NCBI RefSeq assembly: GCF_000158035.1
Contig: NZ_EQ973488.1
Location: 30,487 to 74,664, forward strand
Length of the DNA stretch: 44,178 nt
Origin: Bacteroides cellulosilyticus DSM 14838
Lineage (GTDB): Bacteria; Bacteroidota; Bacteroidia; Bacteroidales; Bacteroidaceae
Reading direction: 5' to 3'
The notes beneath the pieces are model-generated. The model was not told where the DNA came from. It saw nothing but the letters and a program-made list of their open reading frames with translations, and made no database searches. Shown here piece after piece: positions 31,734 through 41,313 of this stretch; positions within the stretch are counted from its first letter, which is position 1; each line of letters starts with the position of its first letter. Position numbers and translations under genes: made by a program.

Positions 31734-33641
31734 TTATTCGGGTTTCTTATCCAAGGCTTCAAAGCATGAATTCTTGCTGATAAACTCAGGAACAATATCC
31801 TTCATAGCAGCTACAATCTGCATCTGATCATACGTGTAACTAACCTCTATCAACTTCTGAATGCGTTGCTTCACCTCATCATAATCATATTCGCGAACTG
31901 TAGCAATCATAATCTTCTCATGATAAGTCGGCTTTGTCAGTTCTTTCACATTCAGCAACTCTTCATACAGTTTTTCACCATGACGCAATCCAGTGAACTC
32001 AATCTTCACATCCGTACGTCCGGAAAGGCTGATCATACGCTTGGCAAGATCCACAATCTTCACCGGTTTACCCATATCAAAGATATAAATCTCACCGCCA
32101 TTCCCCATGCTACCGGCTTCAAGTACCAGACGGCAAGCTTCGGGAATAGTCATGAAATAACGGATAATCTCAGGATGTGTCACTGTTACAGGACCACCAC
32201 GTTGAATCTGATCACGAAAACGTGGAATTACCGAGCCATTAGAACCTAACACATTACCGAAACGTGTTGTAATGAATTGCGTCACATGCCCACCTTTCTC
32301 TTGAAGTTTCTTAGCTAAAGACTGCACATAAATCTCACAGATACGCTTGGAACATCCCATTACATTGGTCGGATTTACAGCCTTATCCGTAGAGATCATT
32401 ACAAACTTCTCAGCACCGTATTTTACAGCCAGATCAGCCAGTGTACGCGTACCGAACACATTGATCTGAATGGACTCGGAAACATTATCTTCCATCATCG
32501 GCACATGCTTATAAGCCGCTGCATGGAAAATATATTGCGGTTGGTATTCCTTGAAGATATCTTCCATACGCGTAGCATTGGAAATATCCGCAATAATAGT
32601 CTCTGCATCAATGTCACGCCAACGATCCTGCAATTCCAGACGAATATCATGCAACGGAGTCTCCGCCTGATCTACCAGAATTAGCTTATAAGGATTGAAG
32701 GAAGCTACCTGACGCATTATTTCGCTACCGATAGAACCAGCGGCACCGGTAATCATTACGCGCTTTCCTTCGAGATGGGAAGCTACCTTATGAATATCTA
32801 TTTCAATAGGATCGCGTTGCAGAAGATCTTCAATCTGAATTTCTTTCAACTGAGTACGGTTCAAAGTCTGTCCGCTCCACTCGCTCAAAGGAGGTGCAGT
32901 CATAAGCTTGATGTTGTGTGCCAGAAGACGATCGGCCATATCAGACTTCTTCAGTTCTTCCATTTTAGCCGGCGAAATAATAATTGTATGCACATCGCGG
33001 TCATTCAATACATCAATCAGAGACTCGTCATTCGGGAATACCTTTACGCCCATCATCACCTTATTAATCAATTCCGGCTCATCCGCTATGAAACCACGCA
33101 GACGATAGTGATTACGCAGATTGACGCGCAACGCTTTCGCAATGTTCACTCCCGCTTCCTTAGCACCATATATAAAGACATTGGCACTATGACTTCCATC
33201 AAAATTCAGAAGTTCATAGAACATCTTCACAACTATACGTGAACAAGACATAATGGCAAAGCTAATGATATACGCCATAAACAGTACACTCACAGGTGCC
33301 AGACGAATATCCAGATAACTTGCCAAAAGCACACTCGAAATCATTAACAGTGCATAAGACACCGTCAATGAAACAAAAATGCGCATAATGTCTATAAACG
33401 AAGAAAAGCGCAATACATTGGAATAGGTGCGGAACACCCTAAAGAAGACTAAGTTGACAATGACCGTCCATACAATCGTTTTGTCAATGGTAGAGGATTC
33501 TAGGAAAATACTCCGGAAATCATATCGAAGCGCATAAGCCAATAAGCTGGATACGACGATTATCAATACATCGATCAACAGAATAGTCCAAATCGGCAAT
33601 ACCTTTGCTGAAAGGTACCGATGAAAAATTTTATGTTTCAT
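31734..33641 (-). CDS. Membrane nucleotide-sugar 4,6-dehydratase/epimerase (CapD/FlaA1 family)
   Basis: A 635-residue protein. Four membrane helices occupy about residues 18-140. A first Rossmann-like domain (VFIYGAKEAG, 155-164) is CoA-binding-like. The catalytic SDR domain starts near 293 with GAAGSIGSE (299-307). The active site has Met428-x-x-x-Lys432 (VMGCSK) in place of Tyr-x-x-x-Lys, the hallmark of membrane UDP-GlcNAc 4,6-dehydratases of the PglF/WbpM/CapD type. It likely makes a 4-keto-6-deoxy sugar for capsule or glycoprotein glycans. It stands apart from any capsule cluster here. A TATCTTTG box lies 30 bases upstream of its ATG. Confidence 0.92.
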   Translation of the reverse strand: MKHKIFHRYLSAKVLPIWTILLIDVLIIVVSSLLAYALRYDFRSIFLESSTIDKTIVWTVIVNLVFFRVFRTYSNVLRFSSFIDIMRIFVSLTVSYALLMISSVLLASYLDIRLAPVSVLFMAYIISFAIMSCSRIVVKMFYELLNFDGSHSANVFIYGAKEAGVNIAKALRVNLRNHYRLRGFIADEPELINKVMMGVKVFPNDESLIDVLNDRDVHTIIISPAKMEELKKSDMADRLLAHNIKLMTAPPLSEWSGQTLNRTQLKEIQIEDLLQRDPIEIDIHKVASHLEGKRVMITGAAGSIGSEIMRQVASFNPYKLILVDQAETPLHDIRLELQDRWRDIDAETIIADISNATRMEDIFKEYQPQYIFHAAAYKHVPMMEDNVSESIQINVFGTRTLADLAVKYGAEKFVMISTDKAVNPTNVMGCSKRICEIYVQSLAKKLQEKGGHVTQFITTRFGNVLGSNGSVIPRFRDQIQRGGPVTVTHPEIIRYFMTIPEACRLVLEAGSMGNGGEIYIFDMGKPVKIVDLAKRMISLSGRTDVKIEFTGLRHGEKLYEELLNVKELTKPTYHEKIMIATVREYDYDEVKQRIQKLIEVSYTYDQMQIVAAMKDIVPEFISKNSCFEALDKKPE

Positions 33642-33670
33642 TTCGTTTGACAGTTTTGTTTTAGGCGAGG

Positions 33671-33678
33671 CAAAGATA
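33671..33678 (-). promoter_or_regulatory. Promoter -7 box of the CapD-like gene
   Basis: TATCTTTG on the minus strand is an exact TAnnTTTG match, 30 bases before the ATG at 33641. TTTG occurs 13 bases upstream, too close to be a standard -33. Confidence 0.55.
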
Positions 33679-33733
33679 CATTATTTTTTATCAAATAGGA
33701 CAAGAAAAAGATAAAAATGTGTGATAAAATTAA

Positions 33734-33769
33734 ATGGTGGCAAAGTTACAGGTATAACTTTGCCACCAT
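33734..33769. terminator. Terminator hairpin of phoH
   Basis: Perfect 15-bp arms (ATGGTGGCAAAGTTA at 33734-33748, TAACTTTGCCACCAT at 33755-33769) with a six-base loop. On the minus strand TTTAATTTTATC follows. It starts 22 bases after the phoH stop. Confidence 0.85.
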
Positions 33770-33791
33770 ATTTACGACCTATAAAGCTCTG

Positions 33792-35117
33792 TTACATCAA
33801 ATTACTGGCTAATTCACTTAATTGGCTACGTTCTCCTTTTAACAAATTTACGTGAGCAAAAAGGTTCTGATCTTTCATACGATCAATCATGTAAACCAAG
33901 CCATTGGACTGACTGTCGAGATAAGGTTGGTCTATCTGTTGGATATCACCGGTAAACACCATTTTCGTACCCTCACCCGCACGGGTTATGATGGTTTTGA
34001 TCTCATGCGGAGTCAAGTTTTGTGCTTCATCAATAATGCAATAAGTTTCACTCAAACTACGTCCACGGATGAAAGCTAATGCTTCAATAACCAGTTGCTC
34101 ACTTTTCTGCATATCTTCCAAACGTTTTACCTCTGTTGAGTTAGAAGCAAACTGACGTTTGATCACATTCAGATTATCAAACAAGGGTTGCATGTAAGGA
34201 GCTACCTTTTCTTTGGCATCACCCGGCAGGAAACCGATGTCTTTATTGGATAAAGCAACAATCGGACGTGCCAGCAAAATCTGTTTATAGTCATTCATTT
34301 GACTAAGGGCAGCTGCCAGAGCCAACAATGTTTTTCCTGTACCGGCTTTACCTGTCAAAGCAACCAATTTGATGTTTGGATCGGTCAACACTTCAAAAGC
34401 AAAACTTTGTTCGGCATTCCGGGGTTCAATACCATAGTTCTTTGTTTTATTCACCCGACAAATGGAATGTGTAAAAGGATTGTAACGGGCAAGTACACTA
34501 TTCCTGTCACTTTTCAAGATAAAACATTCATTCGGATGGATGATATCTTTGAAATCAAACTCACTAATATCCAGTCCTTCTCTGGAAGAATAAATCCGGT
34601 CTATCAAAGCAGGATCAATTCCCTCAAACACCTCATTTGACTTTTCAAATATATCCACATTTATCACCTTGTCGTTGATATAATCTTCGCAAAGTAAGCC
34701 TATGGAACGTGCTTTCATCCGGAGGTTCACGTCTTTTGTCACCAGGATGGTTTTCATATCCTTCTTTTGGCGCGTCAACCAGTCCACTACAGCCAGAATC
34801 TTATGATCGGGAATACGCTCGGGGAATGAATCGAACACATCCGGAGCATCCACCGAACCGGCAATTACAAACAAACTTCCCAGTCCTTCGCCCAGAGAAG
34901 CACCCTTATTAAAAAGATTGTCATCGGTAACTAAATCGAGCTCGCGGAGAAATTCACGGGCATTGAAGTTTATCTGTTCATTCCCTTTCTTGAATTTGTC
35001 CAATTCTTCAAGAACTACGATGGGAAGATAAATGTCGTTCTCTTGGAAATTCTTAAGACAGTTATAGTCGTGAAGGATTACGTTCGTATCAATCACAAAA
35101 TTTTTCTTTGCTCCCAT
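33792..35117 (-). CDS. PhoH-family ATPase with N-terminal PIN domain
   Basis: A 441-residue fusion. The PIN nuclease-like domain (about 5-150) shows Asp10 (VIDTNVILHD), Glu near 43 (LEELDKF) and later acidic residues, so a metal site can form. The PhoH P-loop domain (about 235-441) has Walker A GKAGTGKT (about 255-262), Walker B CIIDEAQNLTP and the SELASNLM end. PIN-PhoH (PhoH2-type) proteins couple ATP-driven RNA unwinding with RNA cleavage in the systems studied. Despite the name there is no sign of a phosphate-regulated promoter. It is divergent from folC, with copy C of the dispersed element between them. Confidence 0.9.
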   Translation of the reverse strand: MGAKKNFVIDTNVILHDYNCLKNFQENDIYLPIVVLEELDKFKKGNEQINFNAREFLRELDLVTDDNLFNKGASLGEGLGSLFVIAGSVDAPDVFDSFPERIPDHKILAVVDWLTRQKKDMKTILVTKDVNLRMKARSIGLLCEDYINDKVINVDIFEKSNEVFEGIDPALIDRIYSSREGLDISEFDFKDIIHPNECFILKSDRNSVLARYNPFTHSICRVNKTKNYGIEPRNAEQSFAFEVLTDPNIKLVALTGKAGTGKTLLALAAALSQMNDYKQILLARPIVALSNKDIGFLPGDAKEKVAPYMQPLFDNLNVIKRQFASNSTEVKRLEDMQKSEQLVIEALAFIRGRSLSETYCIIDEAQNLTPHEIKTIITRAGEGTKMVFTGDIQQIDQPYLDSQSNGLVYMIDRMKDQNLFAHVNLLKGERSQLSELASNLM

Positions 35118-35156
35118 ACTCTTTTAGATTTAAATTGTTGATATTGCCTCCAAAGC

Positions 35157-35229
35157 GAAGATAAGCTGTACTTCGGCATAAAAAATGAACAAGTTCATTT
35201 TATTCTGCTCTCAGTTTGCATTATCTTTG
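35157..35229 (+). repeat. Dispersed promoter-bearing element, copy C
   Basis: A complete copy reading rightward: GAAGATAAGCTGTACTTCGG, then GCATAAAA with a hairpin AAAATGAAC/GTTCATTTT, then TCTGCTCTCAGTTTGCATTATCTTTG in two parts. The TATCTTTG at 35222-35229 is the likely -7 box of folC, 63 bases before its ATG. It occupies the phoH-folC divergent gap. Confidence 0.75.
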
Positions 35230-35292
35230 CAGCTTCTAAGATAGGAATTAAAAAGAGAGAATAGTTTGCTTTCTCGTTAAATATTTTAAAAG

Positions 35293-36516
35293 ATGGATTA
35301 TCAGAACACTTTATTATACTTATATAACAGTGTCCCTATGTTTCAACAGGTGGGAAGTTCGGCATACAAGGAAGGTTTGGAGAATACATTGGCACTGGAT
35401 GAACACTTCGGACACCCGCACCGGAACTTCCACAGTATCCATGTAGGAGGTACGAATGGCAAAGGTTCATGCTCGCACACTCTTGCTGCTATCTTGCAGG
35501 AAGCGGGGTACCGGGTAGGCCTCTACACATCTCCGCACCTCGTAGATTTCCGCGAACGTATCCGAATAAACGGACAGCCTATCCCGGAAGAATATGTAGT
35601 CCGGTTTGTAGAAAAAGAACGTGATTTTTTTGAGCCTCTGCATCCTTCTTTCTTTGAATTGACTACCGCTATGGCATTCCGGTATTTCGCTGATGAACAT
35701 GTAGATGTAGCGGTTATCGAAGTAGGACTTGGCGGAAGACTGGATTGCACCAATATTGTACACCCGGATCTATGTATCATCACCAATATTAGTTTTGACC
35801 ATACCCAATTCCTGGGTAATACATTAGAAAAGATAGCGGGAGAAAAAGCCGGGATCATTAAAAGTGGAATACCTGTCATAATCGGAGAAACGACTCCTGA
35901 AACAAAACCTGTATTTTCAAAAAAGGCTCGCGAAGTAGGTGCTCCCATTCTCTTTGCAGAAGAAGATGAAAAGGATGATTACCCCGGATTGGAATGTGAG
36001 CTGAAAGGATTATATCAAACTAAAAACACCCGCACGTTACTCACAGCCATCCCAGAACTACGGAAAGCCGGATACAATCTGAGTGAGCAGGCTGTTCGAA
36101 GTGGCTTCGCCCATGTCTGTGAACTGACCGGCCTGATGGGACGCTGGCAAAAATTGCAGGATGCCCCTACCCTGATATGCGATACCGGACACAATGTAGG
36201 TGGCATCACCTATATCACAGAGCAGTTGAAACAGCAATCTTACCGGAAACTACATATGATTATAGGTATGGTAAACGACAAAGACATACACGGTGTATTA
36301 GCATTATTACCCCAAGAAGCCGAATATTACTTCACAAAAGCCAGCGTAAGGCGTGCATTACCTGAAAGCGAACTTGCCCAACTTGCCTCTGAGGCCGGAT
36401 TGCAAGGAATTTGCTATCCAGATGTTCCCTCTGCCGTGCGGGCTGCACAAGAAAAAAGCCTCCCGGAAGACTTTATCTTCGTAGGAGGAGTAGTTTTATT
36501 GTTGCCGATTTGTTAA
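35293..36516 (+). CDS. folC: Folylpolyglutamate/dihydrofolate synthase; C-terminus altered by a frameshift
   Basis: A 407-residue Mur-ligase-family ATPase. P-loop GGTNGKGS (52-59), the SFDHTQFLGNTLEKIAGEKAGI segment with the carbamylated-lysine region, and a late DTGHNVGG loop are diagnostic. It adds glutamate to dihydropteroate and to folates in one-carbon metabolism. The last residues (VGGVVLLLPIC) do not match the family, whereas the next frame reads SSFIVADLL directly after VGG, the expected ending. One missing base in GGAGGAG (about 36484-36489) would explain this, giving a true stop at 36543-36545 and an overlap of 33 bases with ridA. The promoter comes from element copy C. Confidence 0.94.
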   Translation: MDYQNTLLYLYNSVPMFQQVGSSAYKEGLENTLALDEHFGHPHRNFHSIHVGGTNGKGSCSHTLAAILQEAGYRVGLYTSPHLVDFRERIRINGQPIPEEYVVRFVEKERDFFEPLHPSFFELTTAMAFRYFADEHVDVAVIEVGLGGRLDCTNIVHPDLCIITNISFDHTQFLGNTLEKIAGEKAGIIKSGIPVIIGETTPETKPVFSKKAREVGAPILFAEEDEKDDYPGLECELKGLYQTKNTRTLLTAIPELRKAGYNLSEQAVRSGFAHVCELTGLMGRWQKLQDAPTLICDTGHNVGGITYITEQLKQQSYRKLHMIIGMVNDKDIHGVLALLPQEAEYYFTKASVRRALPESELAQLASEAGLQGICYPDVPSAVRAAQEKSLPEDFIFVGGVVLLLPIC

Positions 36517-36887
36517 CGAACCGCAATGCACTCAATCTCCACTAAAGCATCTTTCGGCAGGGCTTTCACTGCAACAGCCGAACGGGCAGGGAAATCACCA
36601 TCAAAATAGGTAGCATATACTTTATTCATATCTGCAAACAATGACATATCCTGTAGGAAAACAGTAGTCTTGACGATATTTGCCATCGTCAAACCTGCTT
36701 CTCCAAGGATATGCTTGATGTTCTCCAATGACTGACGTGCCTGTGCTTCAGCACCTTCTGCCATCTGTCCGGTAGTCGCATCAATAGGTAATTGACCAGA
36801 TACAAATATCATTCCATTTGCTTCGATAGCCTGGCTGTAAGGACCAATAGCTCCCGGAGCTTTCTGACTGCAAATTACTTTTTTCAT
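36513..36887 (-). CDS. RidA-family reactive-intermediate deaminase
   Basis: A 124-residue YjgF/YER057c/UK114 protein. Conserved GPYSQAI near residues 16-22, FVSGQLPID, a central QARQSLENIKHIL, and the terminal ARSAVAVKALPKDALVEIEC with the catalytic arginine (Arg in PARSAV, about 106) and Glu at the end are all present. It hydrolyses reactive enamine/imine intermediates released by PLP enzymes. It is convergent with folC and shares four bases at the stop codons as sequenced. It forms trimers in the cytoplasm. Confidence 0.94.
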   Translation of the reverse strand: MKKVICSQKAPGAIGPYSQAIEANGMIFVSGQLPIDATTGQMAEGAEAQARQSLENIKHILGEAGLTMANIVKTTVFLQDMSLFADMNKVYATYFDGDFPARSAVAVKALPKDALVEIECIAVR

Positions 36888-37070
36888 TCTAATATTATTT
36901 TAGTATTCAACAATTTATGATTCATTCAAGAAAAAAAATTGGTATCTTATGCAGTATTCTGCAACTTCATGCATTTACTTAATAGGATTATACACAAAAG
37001 AAAAATTCACTTATACCTGTTTTAAAACCTAGACTTAGCTAATTCTTTTTTGACACGGGAGTTTCCCGAT

Positions 37071-37103
37071 AAAGGCTCAGCTTGTGAAAGCAGAGCCTTT
37101 TTT
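37071..37103. terminator. Terminator-like hairpin between two minus-strand genes
   Basis: AAAGGCTC-a-GCTT and AAGC-a-GAGCCTTT pair around GTGA. T6 follows on the plus strand, TTTATC on the minus strand. It lies 25 bases after the stop of the TPR pseudoprotease gene and should end that operon. The remaining 36888-37070 is AT-rich ridA upstream DNA without a recognisable promoter. Confidence 0.7.
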
Positions 37104-37127
37104 ATAAAGATATCATCTGCAATACTA

Positions 37128-38831
37128 TCACTTACAGTGTTTTTCTATTAAAGCATCAACATTCGGATCACCCAGTTCCTTAGCTTTTGCGAAACTGGCA
37201 CAAGCCTCTTTGTTTTGCTTTAACTGTAGCTGGGCAACTCCTATCAAACGATAAGCTTCAGCATATTTAGAATCAATTTCCAAAGCATCTTTCAGCACCT
37301 TGATCGCTTCTTCATTTCTCCCCACACGAATGTTCACCACTGCAAGTTCCGAAAAATAAGTCAGCTCTTTCGGATTAAGTTCAATAGCTTTTGCCAAATC
37401 ATCCAACGCACGCTGAAACTGCTTTGCCTGAACGGCCGCCTGTTCGCGATAATAATAGAACACATCATTCACATTGCCACGAACCGCTTTATAGTATTCA
37501 TCATAATCAAGCATCGCACCGCGTCCTTGTCCGGCATTCAGGCGCATCTGGGCACGTTCCAGCAGATAAGGAGCAGCTTCTTCACTATACGGTTGCACGA
37601 AACGCGCCATACAACTATCCATCAAAGCCAACACTTCTTCCGGAGCTGCTTCCATCAATTCTTTCGTCTTAGCGGCACTAAAGAATGTAGCCGGAGAGGC
37701 AATATTGGAATCATTCACCTTCTCATAACTGGCAAGAGCAGCCGCATAGTCCTTCTTGGCAAACTGGATATCACCTTCCAACTGAACATAAACCGGAAGA
37801 GCTTCGATTGCAATCGCTTTACGAACCTCATCCAAAGCCCTGTCATATGTCCAATCTTTATAGGTTTTTTCAGGTTTATCCAACTGATAACCATAAATCA
37901 GTTTGGCACGATTGAAGTATGCATCATCTTTCTTTTGTGCCACTTCAAGTGCCTTATCCATATCAGCAGCAACCTTATCCATTGAACTTGCCTCCTTCGA
38001 CTGGAAGATTTGATTGTTTGCACGACGAAGATAACCGTCAGCACTGTTGGGATACTGAGATATAAACTCATTCAGCAACTCGGTGTATTTCTCCGGTGCA
38101 AGCTGTGAAGAAGCCATATAGAGATAAACCAATGCTTGTTCTTCCGTCTCAGGCAATGCTTTCTTAATGCCGATACTCAATAAAGTATGATCATTGAAAG
38201 AAAGAGGACTTATCTTTTGAGCCATAGCATAATCGGCACCTACTGCATAGCAAATGGTAGCTGTATCTTTTCCAGAAGATTTCTGTGCCAGACCGAATAC
38301 TTGTCCCTCAGCAGTCATTACCGGACAACTTACCATTTTGTCCTTCAGCTGCATATCAAGTGTATAATAATGATATTGTCCCTCTACCTTAGACTCTTCT
38401 TTCACCTGTCCGGTAGTATAGGAACGATCTTTCTGTGTAGAATAAGGTAACAGATAAATGCTTGCACCTACAGTCGGGGCCACAGGAGCTACCACTAATG
38501 CAGGTACTTTTTTTCCTGAAATCGCTACACGAAACTTCACAACATCATACATGTCATTTGCTCCCATAATAACTTCCACAGGCATTTGTGTACCCTCCGA
38601 ATTAATGACAACGGCACGCTGCGCACCTTTAAACAAGCTATAATCAGACAGAGCAATTCCATCTTCGGTAACAAAAAATCCATTTCCCGTATTAAGTATC
38701 TTATCACTCTCGTCATACGTGACCACCGAGAAAACAGCACGCTTGGCTTTTTCCACCCATTTGGGTGCCTGAGCTACACTCCACTGTGCCAGCAAACAGA
38801 GGGCGAGCGTCAACAACAAGTTCTTCTTCAT
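37128..38831 (-). CDS. Exported HtrA-like pseudoprotease with TPR repeats
   Basis: A 567-residue protein with a signal peptide (1-20). Residues 24-200 follow the HtrA trypsin fold, as alignment with the HtrA protein in this window shows: GNGFFVTEDG matches GSGVIISKDG, DVVKF matches DLALI (Asp96 kept), and TLDMQLKD matches QTDAAINQ. The catalytic His position is Ser65, and the nucleophile Ser position is Val167 (followed by Ser168-Cys169), so it should not be a serine protease. Residues about 220-567 are TPR repeats (SKYAEAYRLIGVAQLQLKQN and others). It probably acts as a periplasmic scaffold or binding protein. It begins 3 bases after rlmB, the last gene of the coaBC-recN operon. Confidence 0.85.
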   Translation of the reverse strand: MKKNLLLTLALCLLAQWSVAQAPKWVEKAKRAVFSVVTYDESDKILNTGNGFFVTEDGIALSDYSLFKGAQRAVVINSEGTQMPVEVIMGANDMYDVVKFRVAISGKKVPALVVAPVAPTVGASIYLLPYSTQKDRSYTTGQVKEESKVEGQYHYYTLDMQLKDKMVSCPVMTAEGQVFGLAQKSSGKDTATICYAVGADYAMAQKISPLSFNDHTLLSIGIKKALPETEEQALVYLYMASSQLAPEKYTELLNEFISQYPNSADGYLRRANNQIFQSKEASSMDKVAADMDKALEVAQKKDDAYFNRAKLIYGYQLDKPEKTYKDWTYDRALDEVRKAIAIEALPVYVQLEGDIQFAKKDYAAALASYEKVNDSNIASPATFFSAAKTKELMEAAPEEVLALMDSCMARFVQPYSEEAAPYLLERAQMRLNAGQGRGAMLDYDEYYKAVRGNVNDVFYYYREQAAVQAKQFQRALDDLAKAIELNPKELTYFSELAVVNIRVGRNEEAIKVLKDALEIDSKYAEAYRLIGVAQLQLKQNKEACASFAKAKELGDPNVDALIEKHCK

Positions 38832-38834
38832 ATC

Positions 38835-39575
38835 TTAGTTGGTTCTTTGTTTCACAGCTTCATAAATCAAAATACCTGCCGCAACAGAAACATTGAGCGA
38901 CTCGATAGTACCCAGCATTGGGATTTTCACCCACTCATCGCAAAGAGCCAGGTTCTCATAAGAAACACCTTTATCTTCAGCTCCCATTATGATACACATC
39001 GGTCCTGTATAATCAGCTTTGGTATAATCATAGTCACCCTTTTCTGTAGCTGCCACAATGCGGAAACCACTATCTTTGAGATATTGCAATGTAACCTTCA
39101 GATTCTGCTCACGGCAAACCGGCAGAACATGCAATGCTCCGGCAGATGTTTTCATTGCATCAGCATTCACCGTCACGCTTCCTTTAGCAGGAATGATAAC
39201 AGCATCTACTGCTGCACACTCACAGGTACGAGCTATGGCACCAAAGTTACGAACATCAGTCACACCATCCAACATGACGAACAGCGGGTTCTTGCCTTCT
39301 TCGAAAAGAAAAGGTACCAAGTCTTCTGTCTTCTGATACGTAACGGATGAAATAAAAGCAATCACCCCTTGATGATTCTTACGGGTAATGCGGTTAATGC
39401 GTTCCACCGGAACACGTTGCACCGGAATCAAAGTTCCTTTTAGCGCAGCAAAAAGTTCTTTGGATAAATCGCTCTGAATGTCTTTCTTCACCAGAATCTT
39501 ATCGATTTCCTTTCCTGCCTGTATTGCTTCTATCACAGCGCGAACGCCGAAAATCATTTCACTCTTATCAACCAT
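38835..39575 (-). CDS. rlmB: 23S rRNA 2'-O-ribose methyltransferase RlmB (SpoU family)
   Basis: A 246-residue SPOUT enzyme. The N-terminal L30e-like substrate-binding part (1-85) contains FGVRAVIEAI and the NHQGVIAFI linker. Catalytic motifs follow: 1 (DGVTDVRNFGAIART, Asn and Arg), 2 (IMGAEDKGVS) and 3 (IPMLGTIESLNVSVAAGI). It methylates G2251 (E. coli numbering) in the peptidyl-transferase region using S-adenosylmethionine and forms the usual trefoil knot. It follows recN by 37 bases and precedes the pseudoprotease by 3. Confidence 0.92.
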   Translation of the reverse strand: MVDKSEMIFGVRAVIEAIQAGKEIDKILVKKDIQSDLSKELFAALKGTLIPVQRVPVERINRITRKNHQGVIAFISSVTYQKTEDLVPFLFEEGKNPLFVMLDGVTDVRNFGAIARTCECAAVDAVIIPAKGSVTVNADAMKTSAGALHVLPVCREQNLKVTLQYLKDSGFRIVAATEKGDYDYTKADYTGPMCIIMGAEDKGVSYENLALCDEWVKIPMLGTIESLNVSVAAGILIYEAVKQRTN

Positions 39576-39612
39576 CTTTGAGAAATTAAAATTAGAAATT
39601 AAAAATTAAAGG

Positions 39613-41277
39613 CTATCTTTTGATACCAAGAAGTGCCTTTGCATTATTCAAAGCAGCTTCTGTCAAAGTAGCCCCACTGAGCATATGGGCTATTTCCTCT
39701 ACCCTCTCCTCATCTGCCAAACGGCGTATGTGGCTATTGGTTTCGGTTTCGTTATCTTGCTTATATACTTTATAATGTGCACATCCGCGCGCAGCAATTT
39801 GCGGCAAATGGGTAATACTGATTACCTGACGATCCTGTTCTCCCATTTCCTGCATAATGTCCGCCATACGGTCGGCAATCTCACCGGATACTCCTGTATC
39901 TATTTCATCAAATACAATAGTGGGCAATTTCACTGCACCGGCTATCATCGCCTTAATGGACAACATGACACGTGCAATCTCACCACCGGAAGCTACCGAT
40001 GAAATATTTTGCAATGAGCCGTTTTTATTGGCAGAAAAGAGAAAGTTGACGGTATCTTCACCGTGCACACCAGGTTCTTTTCTTATTCCCATCTCCACCT
40101 GAAAACGCACATTAGGCATACCCAACGGCACCAAGCGGGAAGCCATTTGCTTTTCAACTTCACGAGCGGCGCCGGTACGGGCCTTGGTAAGAACAGCAGC
40201 CTGCTTTCTCACCTTATTATATAAAGTATCGCAAAGAGTTGTCAACTCACCAATACGTTCATCATAAGAAGTAATGGCCGCCAACTTTGCTGCATATTCT
40301 TCAGCAAGTGTCAGTAACTCCTCCACAGTGGTTGCCCTATGTTTTTGCTGTAAGGTATAAATCAGATTCAACCGATCGTTTACCTCTTCCAGACGATCAG
40401 GATTAAACTCAACATCCTCTTCCTGAGAAGAAATTTCCTGGGAAACATCTTTCAATTCAATATATGTACTTTCCAGGCGTTCAGCAAGTTCAGTAGCCGG
40501 AGAATAAACTTTTTGCAGACCAAGCATTGTATTCAGACTTTCCTTCAACCCGGCCAGCAGACCACCTTCATCAGAGGTCAACAATTGTCCGACACGGAAC
40601 AAACCGGCCTTTATTTCTTCAGCATGACTCAACATATCCGTCTCCTGTTCCAGTTCCTCCTGTTCACCTACAGACAAATTTGCTTCTTCCAACTGCTCCA
40701 ACTGGAAACGGATATAGTCTTCATCTGCCTTATTCTGCTCAGCACGGGCTATGAGGTCTGCCAGTTCCTGTTGTGCCTGCTTCCATTCTCTATACAAAGA
40801 TTGATAAGTAGAAAGTTGTTCATCATTATGAGACAATATATCGAGTACATTCAACTGGAATCCTTCTTTATTCAACAAAAGATTCTGGTGCTGAGAATGC
40901 ACGTCAATTAACTGTTCACCCAACTCCTTCATTTGTACAAGCGAAGCCGGAGTATCATTGATAAATGCACGACTCTTACCAGATGCATAAACCTCACGAC
41001 GCAAGATACACTCTTCTTCATATTCCAGTTCATTATCTTCAAAGAAAGGCTCCATACCATAAGCTGAAATATCAAAACGGGCCTCAATCACACACTTCGA
41101 TGCACCCTGGCGAATGGCTTTTACTTCGGCACGCTGACCAAGCAACAAGCCGATAGCACCCAGTATAATAGACTTACCGGCACCCGTCTCACCCGTGATA
41201 ACGGAGAAACCTGCACCAAAGCTAATATCAAGCTTTTCTATAAGCGCGTAATTCTGTATGTAAAGCGAACGTAACAT
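39613..41277 (-). CDS. recN: DNA repair protein RecN
   Basis: A 554-residue SMC-like ATPase. Walker A GETGAGKS (29-36), a long coiled coil (about 150-350, with EEL/EQ-rich heptads), signature SVASGGEIARVML and Walker B PTIVFDEIDTG are present. It tethers broken DNA ends for recombinational repair. The start MLRSLYIQNYALIEKL is typical. It is the fourth gene of the exonuclease-coaBC-DUF4835-recN-rlmB run, a gene order I recognise from other Bacteroidota genomes. Length is normal. No promoter was found close upstream. Confidence 0.96.
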   Translation of the reverse strand: MLRSLYIQNYALIEKLDISFGAGFSVITGETGAGKSIILGAIGLLLGQRAEVKAIRQGASKCVIEARFDISAYGMEPFFEDNELEYEEECILRREVYASGKSRAFINDTPASLVQMKELGEQLIDVHSQHQNLLLNKEGFQLNVLDILSHNDEQLSTYQSLYREWKQAQQELADLIARAEQNKADEDYIRFQLEQLEEANLSVGEQEELEQETDMLSHAEEIKAGLFRVGQLLTSDEGGLLAGLKESLNTMLGLQKVYSPATELAERLESTYIELKDVSQEISSQEEDVEFNPDRLEEVNDRLNLIYTLQQKHRATTVEELLTLAEEYAAKLAAITSYDERIGELTTLCDTLYNKVRKQAAVLTKARTGAAREVEKQMASRLVPLGMPNVRFQVEMGIRKEPGVHGEDTVNFLFSANKNGSLQNISSVASGGEIARVMLSIKAMIAGAVKLPTIVFDEIDTGVSGEIADRMADIMQEMGEQDRQVISITHLPQIAARGCAHYKVYKQDNETETNSHIRRLADEERVEEIAHMLSGATLTEAALNNAKALLGIKR

Positions 41278-41313
41278 GACTTATTTACAATTTTAATCTT
41301 ACTCACTTCCTAA

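Noticed and set aside
33741..33762. TAACTTTG promoter boxes on both strands
   Set aside because: They form the arms of the phoH terminator hairpin, and neither has a spaced -33 box.
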